Notes under the pieces: model-generated
What the model saw: only the letters and a program-made list of their open reading frames with translations
Databases searched by the model: none
What the model was told of the DNA's origin: nothing
Program-made: the position numbers and the translations under genes
Assembly (NCBI GenBank): GCA_016722655.1
Contig: JADKIR010000004.1
Span: forward strand, 1,426,001-1,490,000
DNA: 64,000 bases
Reading direction: 5' to 3'
From: Cytophagaceae bacterium
Lineage (GTDB): Bacteria > Bacteroidota > Bacteroidia > Cytophagales > Spirosomataceae
Shown: piece by piece, positions 36,492 through 45,308 of the stretch
Numbering within the stretch: position 1 is the first letter of the stretch
Layout of the letters: the number at the start of each line of letters is the position of its first letter

Positions 36492-37226
36492 TCAATGCTG
36501 ATGTTTATGTTTTTCTGCCAGATAATATTCAGCCTGGCAATAAGGACATTTCACTTTTCCCTGTTCGTTTTTATAGCCTCTGATGTGCTCATTAAATCCT
36601 GATGCAATAATACCTGCAGGCAAAGCAAAAAGAGAAATTCCGGAAATTGCCACAAGAGAACCGAGTATTTTTCCGGCAAGTGTGATTGGATAAATATCTC
36701 CATAACCCACTGTTGTCATGGTATTTACACCCCACCAAAGTGCGGCAGGAATGCTTGAAAAATTTTCAGGTTGCACCGGATGCTCCAGAAAATACATGAG
36801 AGAACTGGAAAATAAAATTAAAAATATGATAAATGAAAATGCCAGAATCAGCTCCTCTCTTTTGCTGGTCAATACATTTTTTATGATTCTGAAAGCATGA
36901 AAATATTTGCTCATTCTGAACAGCCTCAGAATACGGAGCAATCTTAACATCCTTATAACCCCGAAATCTGTAACAAAGGCAGATAGAAAAAACGGAGCAA
37001 TAGCCAATAAATCAACAATACCCCAAAAAGAAAAAATAAATTTTATTCTTCCCCAAAACTTATGGGTATAGAAACGGCTTTCAACACATGACCATAGCCG
37101 TAACAGATATTCAATTGAAAAAATAATTACTGAAAAAACTTCAAAGTCCCAGAATATATGATGGTAAGTGGAAGATAAGCTAGGAATGGTATTTAGAATA
37201 ATGGCAATAGTATTTAGAAATATCAA
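36492..37226 (-). CDS. Voltage-gated potassium channel-like protein (start uncertain)
   Basis: A Kv-type channel subunit with segments S1-S6 and pore filter TVGYGD (MTTVGYGDIYP). The S4-like helix has a basic pattern (RMLRLLRILRLFRM), so voltage sensing is likely. A short Cys-x2-Cys motif (CPYCQAEYYLAEKHKHQH) closes the C-terminus. The first start codon in frame is a TTG at 37226. The frame is open for 27 more codons to a stop at 37308-37310 without ATG, and the S1 sequence starts before it. The likely true start is a CTG at 37298 behind AAGGAGG, or the gene lost its start. Confidence 0.8.
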   Translation of the reverse strand: MIFLNTIAIILNTIPSLSSTYHHIFWDFEVFSVIIFSIEYLLRLWSCVESRFYTHKFWGRIKFIFSFWGIVDLLAIAPFFLSAFVTDFGVIRMLRLLRILRLFRMSKYFHAFRIIKNVLTSKREELILAFSFIIFLILFSSSLMYFLEHPVQPENFSSIPAALWWGVNTMTTVGYGDIYPITLAGKILGSLVAISGISLFALPAGIIASGFNEHIRGYKNEQGKVKCPYCQAEYYLAEKHKHQH

Positions 37227-37337
37227 TACCGAAAGTGATATATTGATAATAAAGCTAAGGCCTTTTTCTCGGTGTACCTGATATTGAGGGCACTCCAGAT
37301 CCTCCTTCTAAAAGTTATTTTTGAGAATTCGGCATGT

Positions 37338-40103
37338 TTATTTTTCGAGTCCATAATTTAAAGTTTTTTCAGTGGCTGGCACGCCTTTATCCATCCATTG
37401 TGGAAGGGGCTGATTTTTAAGGTAATAATCAAAAAATTGTGCCATTCTAACTGTCCAGTCTTTTCTGTTTTTTCTTTGGGTCAGACCATGTTTTTCACCA
37501 TTATAATTAATCATCCATACCGGCTTACTGAGTCTTTTTAAGCCCATAAACATCTCGATGCCCTGGTACCATGGCACTGCTCCATCGTCGTCGTTATGCA
37601 TCATCAAAAGCGGGGTTTTTACCGAAGGCAAATAAAACAATGGGCTGTTTTCCAGATATTTTTGGGTGTCTTCCCAAAGTGTTACTCCTAATCTCGACTG
37701 GGTTCTTTCGTATTGTGCCTGACGAGAAAGTCCAGTTTCCCACCTAATTCCACCATAAGCACTCGTCATATTGGCAACAGGAGCACCGGCCTCCGCAGCC
37801 GCAAAGATTGGCGTTTGAGTGATTAAATATGCAGTTTGGTACCCACCCCAGCTATGTCCTTGTATTCCAAGTTTTGTGCTATCAATAAAACCCAATTCAA
37901 GTACTTTTTTCACTCCGGGAATTATGCAATCCATGGCACTTTGACCTGGATAACCAACTTTATATACGATATCCGGAACAAAAACAAAATATCCATTACT
38001 TGTATAATATGAAAAATTAATACTCGATCTTCCCGGTTGAGGAACAATATAGGTGTGCAGTTCGTCCGACATTTTTTCATAAAAATAAGTTATCATCGGA
38101 TATTTTTTTGTAGGATCAAAATCAGCCGGACGGAATAACATACCCTGCAGATTTTTTCCATAAGTTGATTGATAATCAATTAGTTCTACCCTACCCCAAT
38201 TTATTTTTTCTTGTTGCGGATTTGCCGTACTAATCTTTTTAATCTCTTTGAAATCGGACATTTGAGTGTGCTGAAGGTCAGGAAATACCTCAAAGTTTTC
38301 GACCGAAAAAATCAAGTCATCTGAATTTTTGGCTTTCCAAACTTTTTCAGAAAAATGCATATTGTCCCAATTGAGGTCGGATACTCCTGAACTATCGGTT
38401 GGGTTTAATCTGGCATAACCTGATGCCTTGGATTTGTTGTTAAACTGGTGTAAAAGTACCGGCATTCCCGGTTCAATTGCCGGAGCTTTTTCGTCTAATG
38501 TAATGTGCCTGAAAGTGATTCCTTTTTCCCTGCCTTTGGTTAGCCTTTTGAGTTCTTTAGACTTTCCAAGACTTGCTTCCCAAATATCAAACTTATCGTA
38601 AAGCCATATTTTTTCCTGTTCTTTCAAAAATCCGGCAACTCCATAACTACCCGGTTCGTCGGGGTGGTCGTCGTCAGCGACATCTGAAAAATCTTTGCTT
38701 TCAGTGATTTTGTAAGTTTTCTGATTTTTTATTTGATAGGAATACCATGCGGTATCCTGCAGGGAGTAATAGACCACAAATCTGCCATCAGGCGACATTT
38801 TCAAGTCACTAATCCTTTTGTTTTCTAATATCCTGTTCTTCTTTAAGTTTTCCGTATCTACCAAAAACACATCTACCGGAGGGTTAAAAAACCAGTGCTG
38901 ATCTCCATATGCGTAAGGTGAAACGAGTAAGATATTTTCTTCGTTTTTTTCTTTGGTGAAATTGGGCAACAAATACTCCTCATTGGCTATTTGGCTTATT
39001 TTCTGAGACTTAACATCATAAATTGCCAAATTACTTGTCTTTTGATCTTTAGACAAATTAGCAAGTTGCTGAGGCATATTTCGCTTGTCTTTCCAGTTCC
39101 ATATATCAAGGTTAACTACTTCCTCCTCAATTCTGGATGTATCTTTAACCAGATATCTCGGGAGCGTTCCAAGGAAAAGTCTATGCCCGTTTTTCGAAAA
39201 CTCCGGTTTAAAATCGGCACTAACAAAAAGATTTTTGGCTCCAGCCAGAATATTGGTATCCGCTATTATTTTCGGATTTTCATTGACTTGCCATTGCAAT
39301 AATTGAAAATTCTTCACCAAGGCTTTTTGGGTAGTATCCGGATCAAAAATAGCGGCAAACTGACTCCCTGTTTCGTCAGAAACCAGATGTTTATAGTTGC
39401 CTTTTTCTTTGTTAATCATGTTATATTTCTGTGCTTCTGTTGAAAAAGAATATAAGCCCGATTTGAAAGTACTATCCTTACCGGTTGTATAGAAAATCAA
39501 TGTTTTTGCTTCGGAATCAAAATGATAGGAATTGACATACGGAAACTTATGTAAAGTGTTGTTTTTCAAACTATAAACATTCAAAATTGAACCATTTATT
39601 TCTGACTCCTTTTTACTTTTTTTAGCTTTCGAGGCTGAGTCTGTTTTGTTGACTGGATTACTCAGAAAGGCTACCCAATCGGTTGATTTTTCGGGGAAAA
39701 CAAAACTCTTTACATTGCCAAATTTTATGGTTTCATGGGTATTCAAATTTTGAAAACCCAGGCTGTCTTTGGGCATATCATCTTTCTTAAGTTTCCTGAT
39801 TTTCGCCTCTTTGACTTCTTTTTTATAGGGAGAGATTTTGAATGCTGCCCATTGCGAGTCTTTACTCAGCCATAAGTCTGATGCCCGTTCTATAGAATCA
39901 ATGGCATTGCCCCTTAAAGGATAAAACACCAGTCGGGAGTCGCCATCCTGTGGTGCAAGAATATAGGCCGCCCACTGGCCGTTTTCACTTATTTTGGTCT
40001 CATTGATGGCATTCCAGCCATCGTAATCGCTATGATTAAGAGGCCTTTTCTGAGCAAAGGAAAGTTGTGAAAGAAGCAGGCAAAAAAATAGAATTTGTTT
40101 CAT
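37338..40103 (-). CDS. S9 family prolyl-oligopeptidase-like peptidase, secreted
   Basis: A 921-residue protein with signal peptide MKQILFFCLLLSQLSFAQ. Residues ~30-640 form WD-like beta-propeller sequence; the C-terminal ~280 residues are an alpha/beta hydrolase with nucleophile Ser in GIQGHSWGGYQTAYL, Asp in LMMHNDDDGAVPW and His in NGEKHGLTQR. This is the S9 pattern for cutting short peptides, probably in the periplasm. Promoter boxes TAAATTTG (40171-40178, minus) and TATTTTTG lie upstream. Confidence 0.93.
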   Translation of the reverse strand: MKQILFFCLLLSQLSFAQKRPLNHSDYDGWNAINETKISENGQWAAYILAPQDGDSRLVFYPLRGNAIDSIERASDLWLSKDSQWAAFKISPYKKEVKEAKIRKLKKDDMPKDSLGFQNLNTHETIKFGNVKSFVFPEKSTDWVAFLSNPVNKTDSASKAKKSKKESEINGSILNVYSLKNNTLHKFPYVNSYHFDSEAKTLIFYTTGKDSTFKSGLYSFSTEAQKYNMINKEKGNYKHLVSDETGSQFAAIFDPDTTQKALVKNFQLLQWQVNENPKIIADTNILAGAKNLFVSADFKPEFSKNGHRLFLGTLPRYLVKDTSRIEEEVVNLDIWNWKDKRNMPQQLANLSKDQKTSNLAIYDVKSQKISQIANEEYLLPNFTKEKNEENILLVSPYAYGDQHWFFNPPVDVFLVDTENLKKNRILENKRISDLKMSPDGRFVVYYSLQDTAWYSYQIKNQKTYKITESKDFSDVADDDHPDEPGSYGVAGFLKEQEKIWLYDKFDIWEASLGKSKELKRLTKGREKGITFRHITLDEKAPAIEPGMPVLLHQFNNKSKASGYARLNPTDSSGVSDLNWDNMHFSEKVWKAKNSDDLIFSVENFEVFPDLQHTQMSDFKEIKKISTANPQQEKINWGRVELIDYQSTYGKNLQGMLFRPADFDPTKKYPMITYFYEKMSDELHTYIVPQPGRSSINFSYYTSNGYFVFVPDIVYKVGYPGQSAMDCIIPGVKKVLELGFIDSTKLGIQGHSWGGYQTAYLITQTPIFAAAEAGAPVANMTSAYGGIRWETGLSRQAQYERTQSRLGVTLWEDTQKYLENSPLFYLPSVKTPLLMMHNDDDGAVPWYQGIEMFMGLKRLSKPVWMINYNGEKHGLTQRKNRKDWTVRMAQFFDYYLKNQPLPQWMDKGVPATEKTLNYGLEK

Positions 40104-40170
40104 GGTTGGTTATCGGGAGGAACTAATTTTTGGAAAAATCAAAATTTTAATTTGTAAAAAAAAAGCTTGT

Positions 40171-40178
40171 CAAATTTA
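40171..40178 (-). promoter_or_regulatory. Promoter of the S9 peptidase gene (-7 box)
   Basis: Minus strand reads TAAATTTG, exact TAnnTTTG, followed just upstream (40180-40187) by a second exact box TATTTTTG. Which one is used cannot be told. Confidence 0.45.
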
Positions 40179-40195
40179 GCAAAAATATATCCAAA

Positions 40196-40228
40196 ATAAA
40201 AGGGGGGCGAATCAGACATTCGCCCCCC
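40196..40228 (-). terminator. Intrinsic terminator of mraY
   Basis: A perfect 11-bp stem (GGGGGGCGAAT pairing with ATTCGCCCCCC) around a 5-nt loop. It is followed on the minus strand by TTTTATTTT, 85 bp after the mraY stop. Confidence 0.9.
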
Positions 40229-40312
40229 ACTTTGGGAAATATTTGGTAATGCTTTATTCAGAAGCCAAATCTACTTAGATGGCTGATAAACAATCATCTA
40301 AGTAATTGAAAA

Positions 40313-41506
40313 TTATTGTAGTTTTAAAATTACCAAACTAATTACAGAAAGTACAATGGCTACTATCCAGAAACGGGTAACAATTTTAGCCTCATGGTAG
40401 CCTTTTTTCTGATAATGATGGTGCAATGGTGCCATTTTAAACAACCGGTTTTCCCGGGCAAATTCAATTCCATTTTTCTTTTTTTGATATTTAAAATAAG
40501 CCACCTGAAGAATTACAGAAAGGTTTTCGACCAGGAATATTCCACATAAAAGCGGAATCATGAGCTCTTTCCTTAAAATCAATGCCATGGTAGCAATTAC
40601 ACTACCCAACATTAGACTACCTGTATCACCCATAAATACTTGTGCGGGGAATGCATTGTACCAAAGGAACCCGATACAAGCCCCCAAAAAAGCAGCGGCA
40701 AAAATTACCATTTCGCCTGAGTTAGGGATAAGCATTATATTGAGGTATTCGGCAAAAATCTTATTTCCAGACAGATAAGCAAAAATAGCTAGTGTTAATC
40801 CGATAATTGCAGAAGTACCCGCCGCTAATCCATCAATTCCATCTGTAATATTAGCAGCGTTGGAAACGGCTGTTATGATAAAAATACAAATAAAAACATA
40901 GGGCAACCAACCCAAACTAGCCGGTAAGTAGCTGGATAGTATGTCGTAATCGAGTAAATTATTTTTAAGAAAAGGAACAGTGGTTATCAAAGAATGCTTA
41001 TCGATAAATTTTCCGCCTCCCAAAAACTCCCGCACTACAACATGCTGATTATAATACAAAGTAAGACCTACAATTAAACCTAAACCTACCTGCCCAATGA
41101 CTTTAAAAATGCCTTTAAGGCCTTGTTTGTCTTTTTTGAAAACTTTGATGTAATCGTCGGCAAAGCCAATCATGGTAGTCCAGATGGTGGCAATTATAAG
41201 AAGCAAAATATAGACATTATCAAGTCTGGCAAACAAAAGTACAGGTATCAACAAAGAGGCGATAATGATAAAGCCCCCCATTGTAGGTGTACCCCTTTTT
41301 TCCAACTGGCCATGAAGTCCCAGGTCTCTGATACTTTCTCCTATCTGCAATTTTTGTAACTTATAAATGATGGGCTTACCATAAATGGCGGCAATCATCA
41401 ATGACAAAATAGTTGCCGCTGATGCCCTGAAAGAGATGTATTTAAACACACCGGCTCCGGGAAAATCAAATACATGATCCAGATAGTTGAAAATATAATA
41501 AAGCAT
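40313..41506 (-). CDS. mraY: Phospho-N-acetylmuramoyl-pentapeptide transferase
   Basis: Makes lipid I from UDP-MurNAc-pentapeptide and undecaprenyl phosphate at the inner membrane. The 397-residue, ~10-helix protein has the motifs TPTMGGFIII, GFADDYIKVFKKD (catalytic Asp-Asp), NAANITDGIDGLAAG, FMGDTGSLMLG, and HHHYQKKG. Length is typical for Bacteroidota. It is encoded alone here, away from the mur/fts cluster. Promoter box TAACTTTG at 41536-41543. Confidence 0.97.
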   Translation of the reverse strand: MLYYIFNYLDHVFDFPGAGVFKYISFRASAATILSLMIAAIYGKPIIYKLQKLQIGESIRDLGLHGQLEKRGTPTMGGFIIIASLLIPVLLFARLDNVYILLLIIATIWTTMIGFADDYIKVFKKDKQGLKGIFKVIGQVGLGLIVGLTLYYNQHVVVREFLGGGKFIDKHSLITTVPFLKNNLLDYDILSSYLPASLGWLPYVFICIFIITAVSNAANITDGIDGLAAGTSAIIGLTLAIFAYLSGNKIFAEYLNIMLIPNSGEMVIFAAAFLGACIGFLWYNAFPAQVFMGDTGSLMLGSVIATMALILRKELMIPLLCGIFLVENLSVILQVAYFKYQKKKNGIEFARENRLFKMAPLHHHYQKKGYHEAKIVTRFWIVAIVLSVISLVILKLQ

Positions 41507-41535
41507 TGTTTTAGGGGTAATAATAGTCGTTGGTA

Positions 41536-41543
41536 CAAAGTTA
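41536..41543 (-). promoter_or_regulatory. Promoter of mraY (-7 box)
   Basis: Minus strand reads TAACTTTG, an exact TAnnTTTG match, 29 bp before the mraY ATG. Confidence 0.55.
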
Positions 41544-41618
41544 ATTGAAATATTTCGGATAAATGAAAGTAGTAACTATCCTGTTAAAATTTCCTGAAAT
41601 ATTTTTGGAAATTATCAC

Positions 41619-42854
41619 TCAGTCAAACCGGTAACATCTGTTTACACTTGCGTGATCTTTAAATAAAATAATCTTTCTTTGTGTTGTAATTGAAGTATGT
41701 TGAAAAATACTTATTTCTTTCGACTTTTCAGATCCGGGATATTTAAGTTCATACATCATGAAAGGTTTATTGATTGTCAAGGGGAAGAATTTATGACTAT
41801 TGACAAAATTAGGCTTAAACAGAGTTTTTACATAATAATCATTATTTACCTCGGCGATTGTATTATTCCCTTTTTCATTTGATAAAACAAAAATACTATG
41901 ATCAAGCATCCTTGTATCAAAATTGTAGCCTGTTTTCCAATTTTCATTGGAATCAAAATTTAGGTTTTTTGTAATGAATTCCTTCTTAGAAGGTTGATAT
42001 ACAACAATTTCAGGCTTAGAAAAGTCTAAGTTAGTGGGAATAAGCATAAGATTCCCTTCTGTATCAAACTTAACTCTCGATGTAAAGTAATTTTGTATAT
42101 TTATTTGTTTTTGAAGGATTAGTTTTCTTTGTAATACATCAAATTTAAGAATGCTGATAAGGTTAGACTCTTTTTCACTGTATGCCGTGACAATAAAAAG
42201 ATTGCCTTCCTTATCCTCAATTGTTTTCCAAACTCCAAAGTTCTTTATCCCCTTAAAAACATAATTCCCTGTGTATTGAATACTACCTCCTAAGGTTTTT
42301 GCTACCACCAGCTCTGCATCATTTTCTTTTTGATAATTGTTAGAATTGCCAATAATAAAGAAGTTTCCATCTGACGACGGGTTTGGAATATTGTAATTAA
42401 TGTATTCGAATTTTTGTGTAAAATATGCTGATAAATCAAATATATTCTGATGGTTCCATGTAAATTTTTCATCGTACGTATTGATAATCTGACGATTTAC
42501 ATTTGAAAATATTTCTGAAGAATAATTAAAAATTGTGTTGTTGGAAAAATAAGTATATTCTTTGAAGTTTGCAGGAATATTAGGATATTGAGTAATGATT
42601 GAATCTTTAAAAGAAATTGTAAGATATTGATTTTCAGATTTTAACGGCGAAACACAATTGGGACCAAGTTGAGATTTATCAAAAAAATCTTTCATTACAC
42701 TTAGACTTACTCTTTCCTCATCAGAAGCTATCACCCCAACCTCATAATTTACCAAAGCCTCCAGCTTTTTCTCTGAAATTATTTCTTCGTTGATAATCCA
42801 TTGATTACATGAGCTAAAAACAAAAATCAATAACAAAAAGAAAAAATATTTCAT
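41619..42854 (-). CDS. Lipoprotein, hypothetical (propeller-like)
   Basis: A 411-residue protein with lipoprotein signal MKYFFFLLLIFVFSSC. The rest is beta-strand-rich with repeated aspartate/asparagine-aromatic patterns (for example LFIVTAYSEKESNLISILKFDV and LMLIPTNLDFSKPEIVVYQPS), suggesting a six- or seven-bladed propeller. The downstream 202-residue outer-membrane-like gene lies 12 bp upstream on the same strand and the two probably form an operon. No family recognised. Confidence 0.65.
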   Translation of the reverse strand: MKYFFFLLLIFVFSSCNQWIINEEIISEKKLEALVNYEVGVIASDEERVSLSVMKDFFDKSQLGPNCVSPLKSENQYLTISFKDSIITQYPNIPANFKEYTYFSNNTIFNYSSEIFSNVNRQIINTYDEKFTWNHQNIFDLSAYFTQKFEYINYNIPNPSSDGNFFIIGNSNNYQKENDAELVVAKTLGGSIQYTGNYVFKGIKNFGVWKTIEDKEGNLFIVTAYSEKESNLISILKFDVLQRKLILQKQINIQNYFTSRVKFDTEGNLMLIPTNLDFSKPEIVVYQPSKKEFITKNLNFDSNENWKTGYNFDTRMLDHSIFVLSNEKGNNTIAEVNNDYYVKTLFKPNFVNSHKFFPLTINKPFMMYELKYPGSEKSKEISIFQHTSITTQRKIILFKDHASVNRCYRFD

Positions 42855-42866
42855 GTTATATGGATA

Positions 42867-43475
42867 TTAAAATGAATAATTTAAACTAATGCCAAATGAG
42901 CCCAACAATTTTGAAGTCACTCCATTCAACACAATATCAGGTTCTTTTAATCTGACAAAGTCCTCTTTTACAAAGTAGAATGTCCAGTTAAAGTTCAAAG
43001 ACACAGGCTTATTATTACCGAGCCTGATTCCTAGCTGAGGAGCTGGAATATAGTTGTATATCTTTTCTTTAAAGTAAAATCCATTATAAAAAATTCCTGA
43101 ATAGCCTGTATATAAACCAAAAGAAGAGTTTATTTTTTTATAAAGAAGCAGATGATGTGAATAACTCAGATTTTTGGATTCTTTGTTATAACCAAACAAA
43201 TGTGGAGTAAGCCCAATACCAAGACCACTTTCTATTTTAAATTTGGTATTCAAGGGAAAAATTCTTGAATAGGCCATTCCTATATAAGGCGTGTTCCCCA
43301 AAATCTGACCAGAAATAATATTTCTGGGCTCTTGGTTTTTAGAATTTGAAAATAAGCTTAGAGGATCCCAATACAATTTGTGAAAAAAACCGGATTTTCT
43401 GGTTGAATCTGCCGTCTGAGCAAATAAATTATTTGAGAATACAAGAAATAAAAATATTAACTGGTGGAATCTCAT
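42867..43475 (-). CDS. Outer-membrane beta-barrel protein, hypothetical
   Basis: I choose ATG at 43475 (MRFHQLIFLFLVFSNNLFAQ), a signal peptide; an 18-codon upstream extension lacks one. The 202-residue mature chain is strand-rich with alternating aromatic residues and ends in SYSF, a C-terminal Phe typical of outer-membrane barrels. It precedes the 411-residue lipoprotein gene by 12 bp. Confidence 0.65.
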   Translation of the reverse strand: MRFHQLIFLFLVFSNNLFAQTADSTRKSGFFHKLYWDPLSLFSNSKNQEPRNIISGQILGNTPYIGMAYSRIFPLNTKFKIESGLGIGLTPHLFGYNKESKNLSYSHHLLLYKKINSSFGLYTGYSGIFYNGFYFKEKIYNYIPAPQLGIRLGNNKPVSLNFNWTFYFVKEDFVRLKEPDIVLNGVTSKLLGSFGISLNYSF

Positions 43476-43584
43476 TTTATAAAAGGACTTAAAGTCAAAT
43501 GTAAAAATAAAAAGCCCAACGTAGCTCAATTATTCACAAATTCCTCTACAAAAATGATTTTACGGTCAGATTTTTTTATGAGAC

Positions 43585-44346
43585 TTATATTTCCTCTATA
43601 TTATTGACACCCAATGCTTCAAAATATACTTTCCAATAGTCACTCACATTGGGGTTGTTCTCTTTAGTAGAACTAGTCGGTTCAAAAGGCAAAATGATTT
43701 TCACAACAGAACCAGCCAGGTTGACAGTAGTCTGTTTTCCGGCATCGGCTTTGGCCCATTCTTCAGCCTGGTCATGGCTTATGGGAGCCATTTTGTGAAA
43801 ATCTCTCCCGGCTTTCATGCTTTCTACCATATCAGAAAAATAAAATGCCACCACATTTTTTCCGCCATCAAGTGCTGTAGAAAGCAGTGGTACACTGGCA
43901 GTGATGTTGGTTTCGGCATTCGAAGCTCCAGTGTTTTTTTCAAGCATCTTCAGCAATGCGGCATCCAGAATCATTTTACGCTCACGGCCAATGCTCATTT
44001 GGTAAGTTGTACTAGCGGCTTCCAGATCGGTAGCGTTTAAGCCATCTGTATTTTCTTTGGTCGTGCGGGAAGTTACCGAAAGCACCTTGGCTTTGGAAGT
44101 GTTTTCATGAATGTAATAAACATCCAACCTGTCGCCTTCTTTTTGTATATAGTTATCTATAAGCTCTTTAAGGGCGGTTAGATATTTATTTCGAATAAAA
44201 GCATTGTCAGTATCCACGCTTTGGGTCTTGTCAAAGAACACAAAAATATGATTGTTCTTTTCGGGTCTCTGTGTGGTTTGGGTGTCCTTATTTCCGCAGG
44301 AAAAAGCAAAAAGAGAAAGTGCCAAAATGGCGACGAAGTTTTTCAT
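43585..44346 (-). CDS. Lipoprotein with a vWA-like domain
   Basis: A 253-residue protein with lipoprotein signal (LFAFSC). After the linker, HIFVFFDKTQSVD resembles the MIDAS D-x-T-x-S metal-site motif of von Willebrand type A domains, followed by helices and a second strand AFYFSDMVES. This is a single vWA fold anchored in the outer or inner membrane, with a role perhaps in protein-protein contact. No neighbouring chaperone or MoxR gene. Confidence 0.65.
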   Translation of the reverse strand: MKNFVAILALSLFAFSCGNKDTQTTQRPEKNNHIFVFFDKTQSVDTDNAFIRNKYLTALKELIDNYIQKEGDRLDVYYIHENTSKAKVLSVTSRTTKENTDGLNATDLEAASTTYQMSIGRERKMILDAALLKMLEKNTGASNAETNITASVPLLSTALDGGKNVVAFYFSDMVESMKAGRDFHKMAPISHDQAEEWAKADAGKQTTVNLAGSVVKIILPFEPTSSTKENNPNVSDYWKVYFEALGVNNIEEI

Positions 44347-44447
44347 TTTAATTAAATAGTAATAACATTTTCAGGTGCAAAAATACAGTGATTTTGTTGC
44401 AAAAGTGAAAACGAATCGGGAATAATATTATTACATTCTATCTATAA

Positions 44448-44501
44448 TTGTTTGTGGGGACACAAACAATGGCGGTGTGTTGTTTGTGTCCCCACAAACA
44501 A
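44448..44501. repeat. Nested 22-bp inverted repeat
   Basis: Two perfect 22-bp arms (44448-44469 and 44480-44501) are separated by a 10-nt spacer. Each arm is itself a hairpin (TTGTTTGTG and CACAAACAA around a 4-nt loop). The CACAAACAATGGCG core recurs in the adjoining tandem array. Confidence 0.85.
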
Positions 44502-44640
44502 TGGCGAACACAAACAATGGCGAACACAAACAATGGCGAACACAAACAATGGCGAACACAAACAATGGCGAACACAAACAATGGCGAACACAAACAATGG
44601 CGAACACAAACAATGGCGAACACAAACAATGGCGAACACA
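44497..44640. repeat. 16-bp minisatellite, nine copies
   Basis: The unit CAATGGCGAACACAAA is repeated nine times with no visible divergence. Because 16 is not a multiple of three and the unit has no stop in any frame, all three plus frames and at least three minus frames are open through it. The predicted peptides there are probably not real. The lack of divergence indicates recent expansion, so copy number should vary between strains. Confidence 0.9.
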
Positions 44641-44679
44641 AATATGGAGGTGCAATTTTTTTATATTTTCACGACATAT

Positions 44680-44792
44680 TATTTGGGCATGCCCCCTCCG
44701 CATTCCGCTATCGCTACATGTGTCAGGGTCGGGCTCTCTGCTCCCGCTCCACGCTTAGGCGTGGGAGCTCCGCGACGATCCCTCATGCGGGC
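44680..44792 (+). repeat. REP-like palindromic element, copy 2
   Basis: Starts TATTTGGGCA, has GGGCTCTCTGCTCCC in the middle and a near-perfect palindrome at 44746-44770 (CTCCACGC...GCGTGGGAG). It ends CGATCCCTCATGCGGG. Only one position in the 25-bp palindrome differs from copy 1. Confidence 0.8.
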
Positions 44793-44808
44793 ATTTTATC
44801 TAAAAATT

Positions 44809-44897
44809 AGGTCAGTACCGCAGGTCAGACCGGTTTAGATATACAAAAAAATGATGTTCATTATTATCCAGGAGGGTCTGACCTTCGGTACTGACCT
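44809..44897. repeat. 23-bp inverted repeat with ~43-nt loop
   Basis: Arms at 44809-44831 and 44875-44897 match except for one base (AGGTCAGTACCG in one, CGGTACTGACCT in the other). The centre is AT-rich without coding character. It could be a miniature transposable element relic or a repeat-derived structured RNA. Confidence 0.8.
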
Positions 44898-44982
44898 GAC
44901 TATTAGGAATTTTAAGTTCGAATACCGTTGCTCAAAATATTAGCAAAATGAAGCAAAATTTTTTAGCACAAAAAAATCCTTT

Positions 44983-44990
44983 TACTTTTG
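44983..44990 (+). promoter_or_regulatory. Promoter of the small paralogous genes (-7 box)
   Basis: TACTTTTG matches TAnnTTTG exactly, 65 bp before the first small gene, and lies just after the inverted repeat. Confidence 0.5.
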
Positions 44991-45055
44991 GTTCATAAAA
45001 GAAGGCGTAAGCCATTCTAAATTAAGCTTTTCAAAAATTATAAACATCAATTACC

Positions 45056-45268
45056 ATGGCCAGAATTATCGTACCAAAGCACTTAGTTAAGTCTAATCGT
45101 GAGATTACATCTTTATTGAAAAACCATTTTCCTGATTTATCGCAAGAGAAAACAAGTTCTTTTAGTCATAATTTTTATGGCACCAACTGTGTGGAAAATC
45201 AGACTTTGACTCCCGTGTTAAAAAGGGTAGGAGGTACATTGAGCATTATGGGATTCGCTTGTTATTGA
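45056..45268 (+). CDS. Small conserved-like protein of unknown family, copy A
   Basis: A 70-residue basic-to-neutral protein (MARIIVPKHLVKSNREITSLL). It shares 42 of 68 aligned positions with the gene that follows 40 bp downstream, including the identical first ten residues, the FPDL, SH-x-FYGT, NQTL and GTLSI segments. It has no signal peptide or membrane helix and I know no family for it. The pair lies right after the repeat island. Confidence 0.7.
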   Translation: MARIIVPKHLVKSNREITSLLKNHFPDLSQEKTSSFSHNFYGTNCVENQTLTPVLKRVGGTLSIMGFACY

Positions 45269-45308
45269 AAACATAAAGAAATTATTAACCATCAAATCAT
45301 TCAGAATT

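Noticed and set aside
37296..37310. AAGGAGG as a typical ribosome binding site with a GTG start at 37291 region
   Set aside because: The GTG frame meets a stop after 12 codons; only the CTG is in the channel frame.
44497..44640. CRISPR array
   Set aside because: The repeats are 16 bp and directly adjacent with no spacers, and there are no cas genes in the window.
44431..44838. Several overlapping ORFs on both strands through the 16-bp array
   Set aside because: The array has no stop codon in any frame, so long periodic ORFs arise by chance. None has a start with supporting signal.
44897..45055. tRNA-like GTTCGAATAC near 44927
   Set aside because: No acceptor stem, D or anticodon arm can be formed around it.
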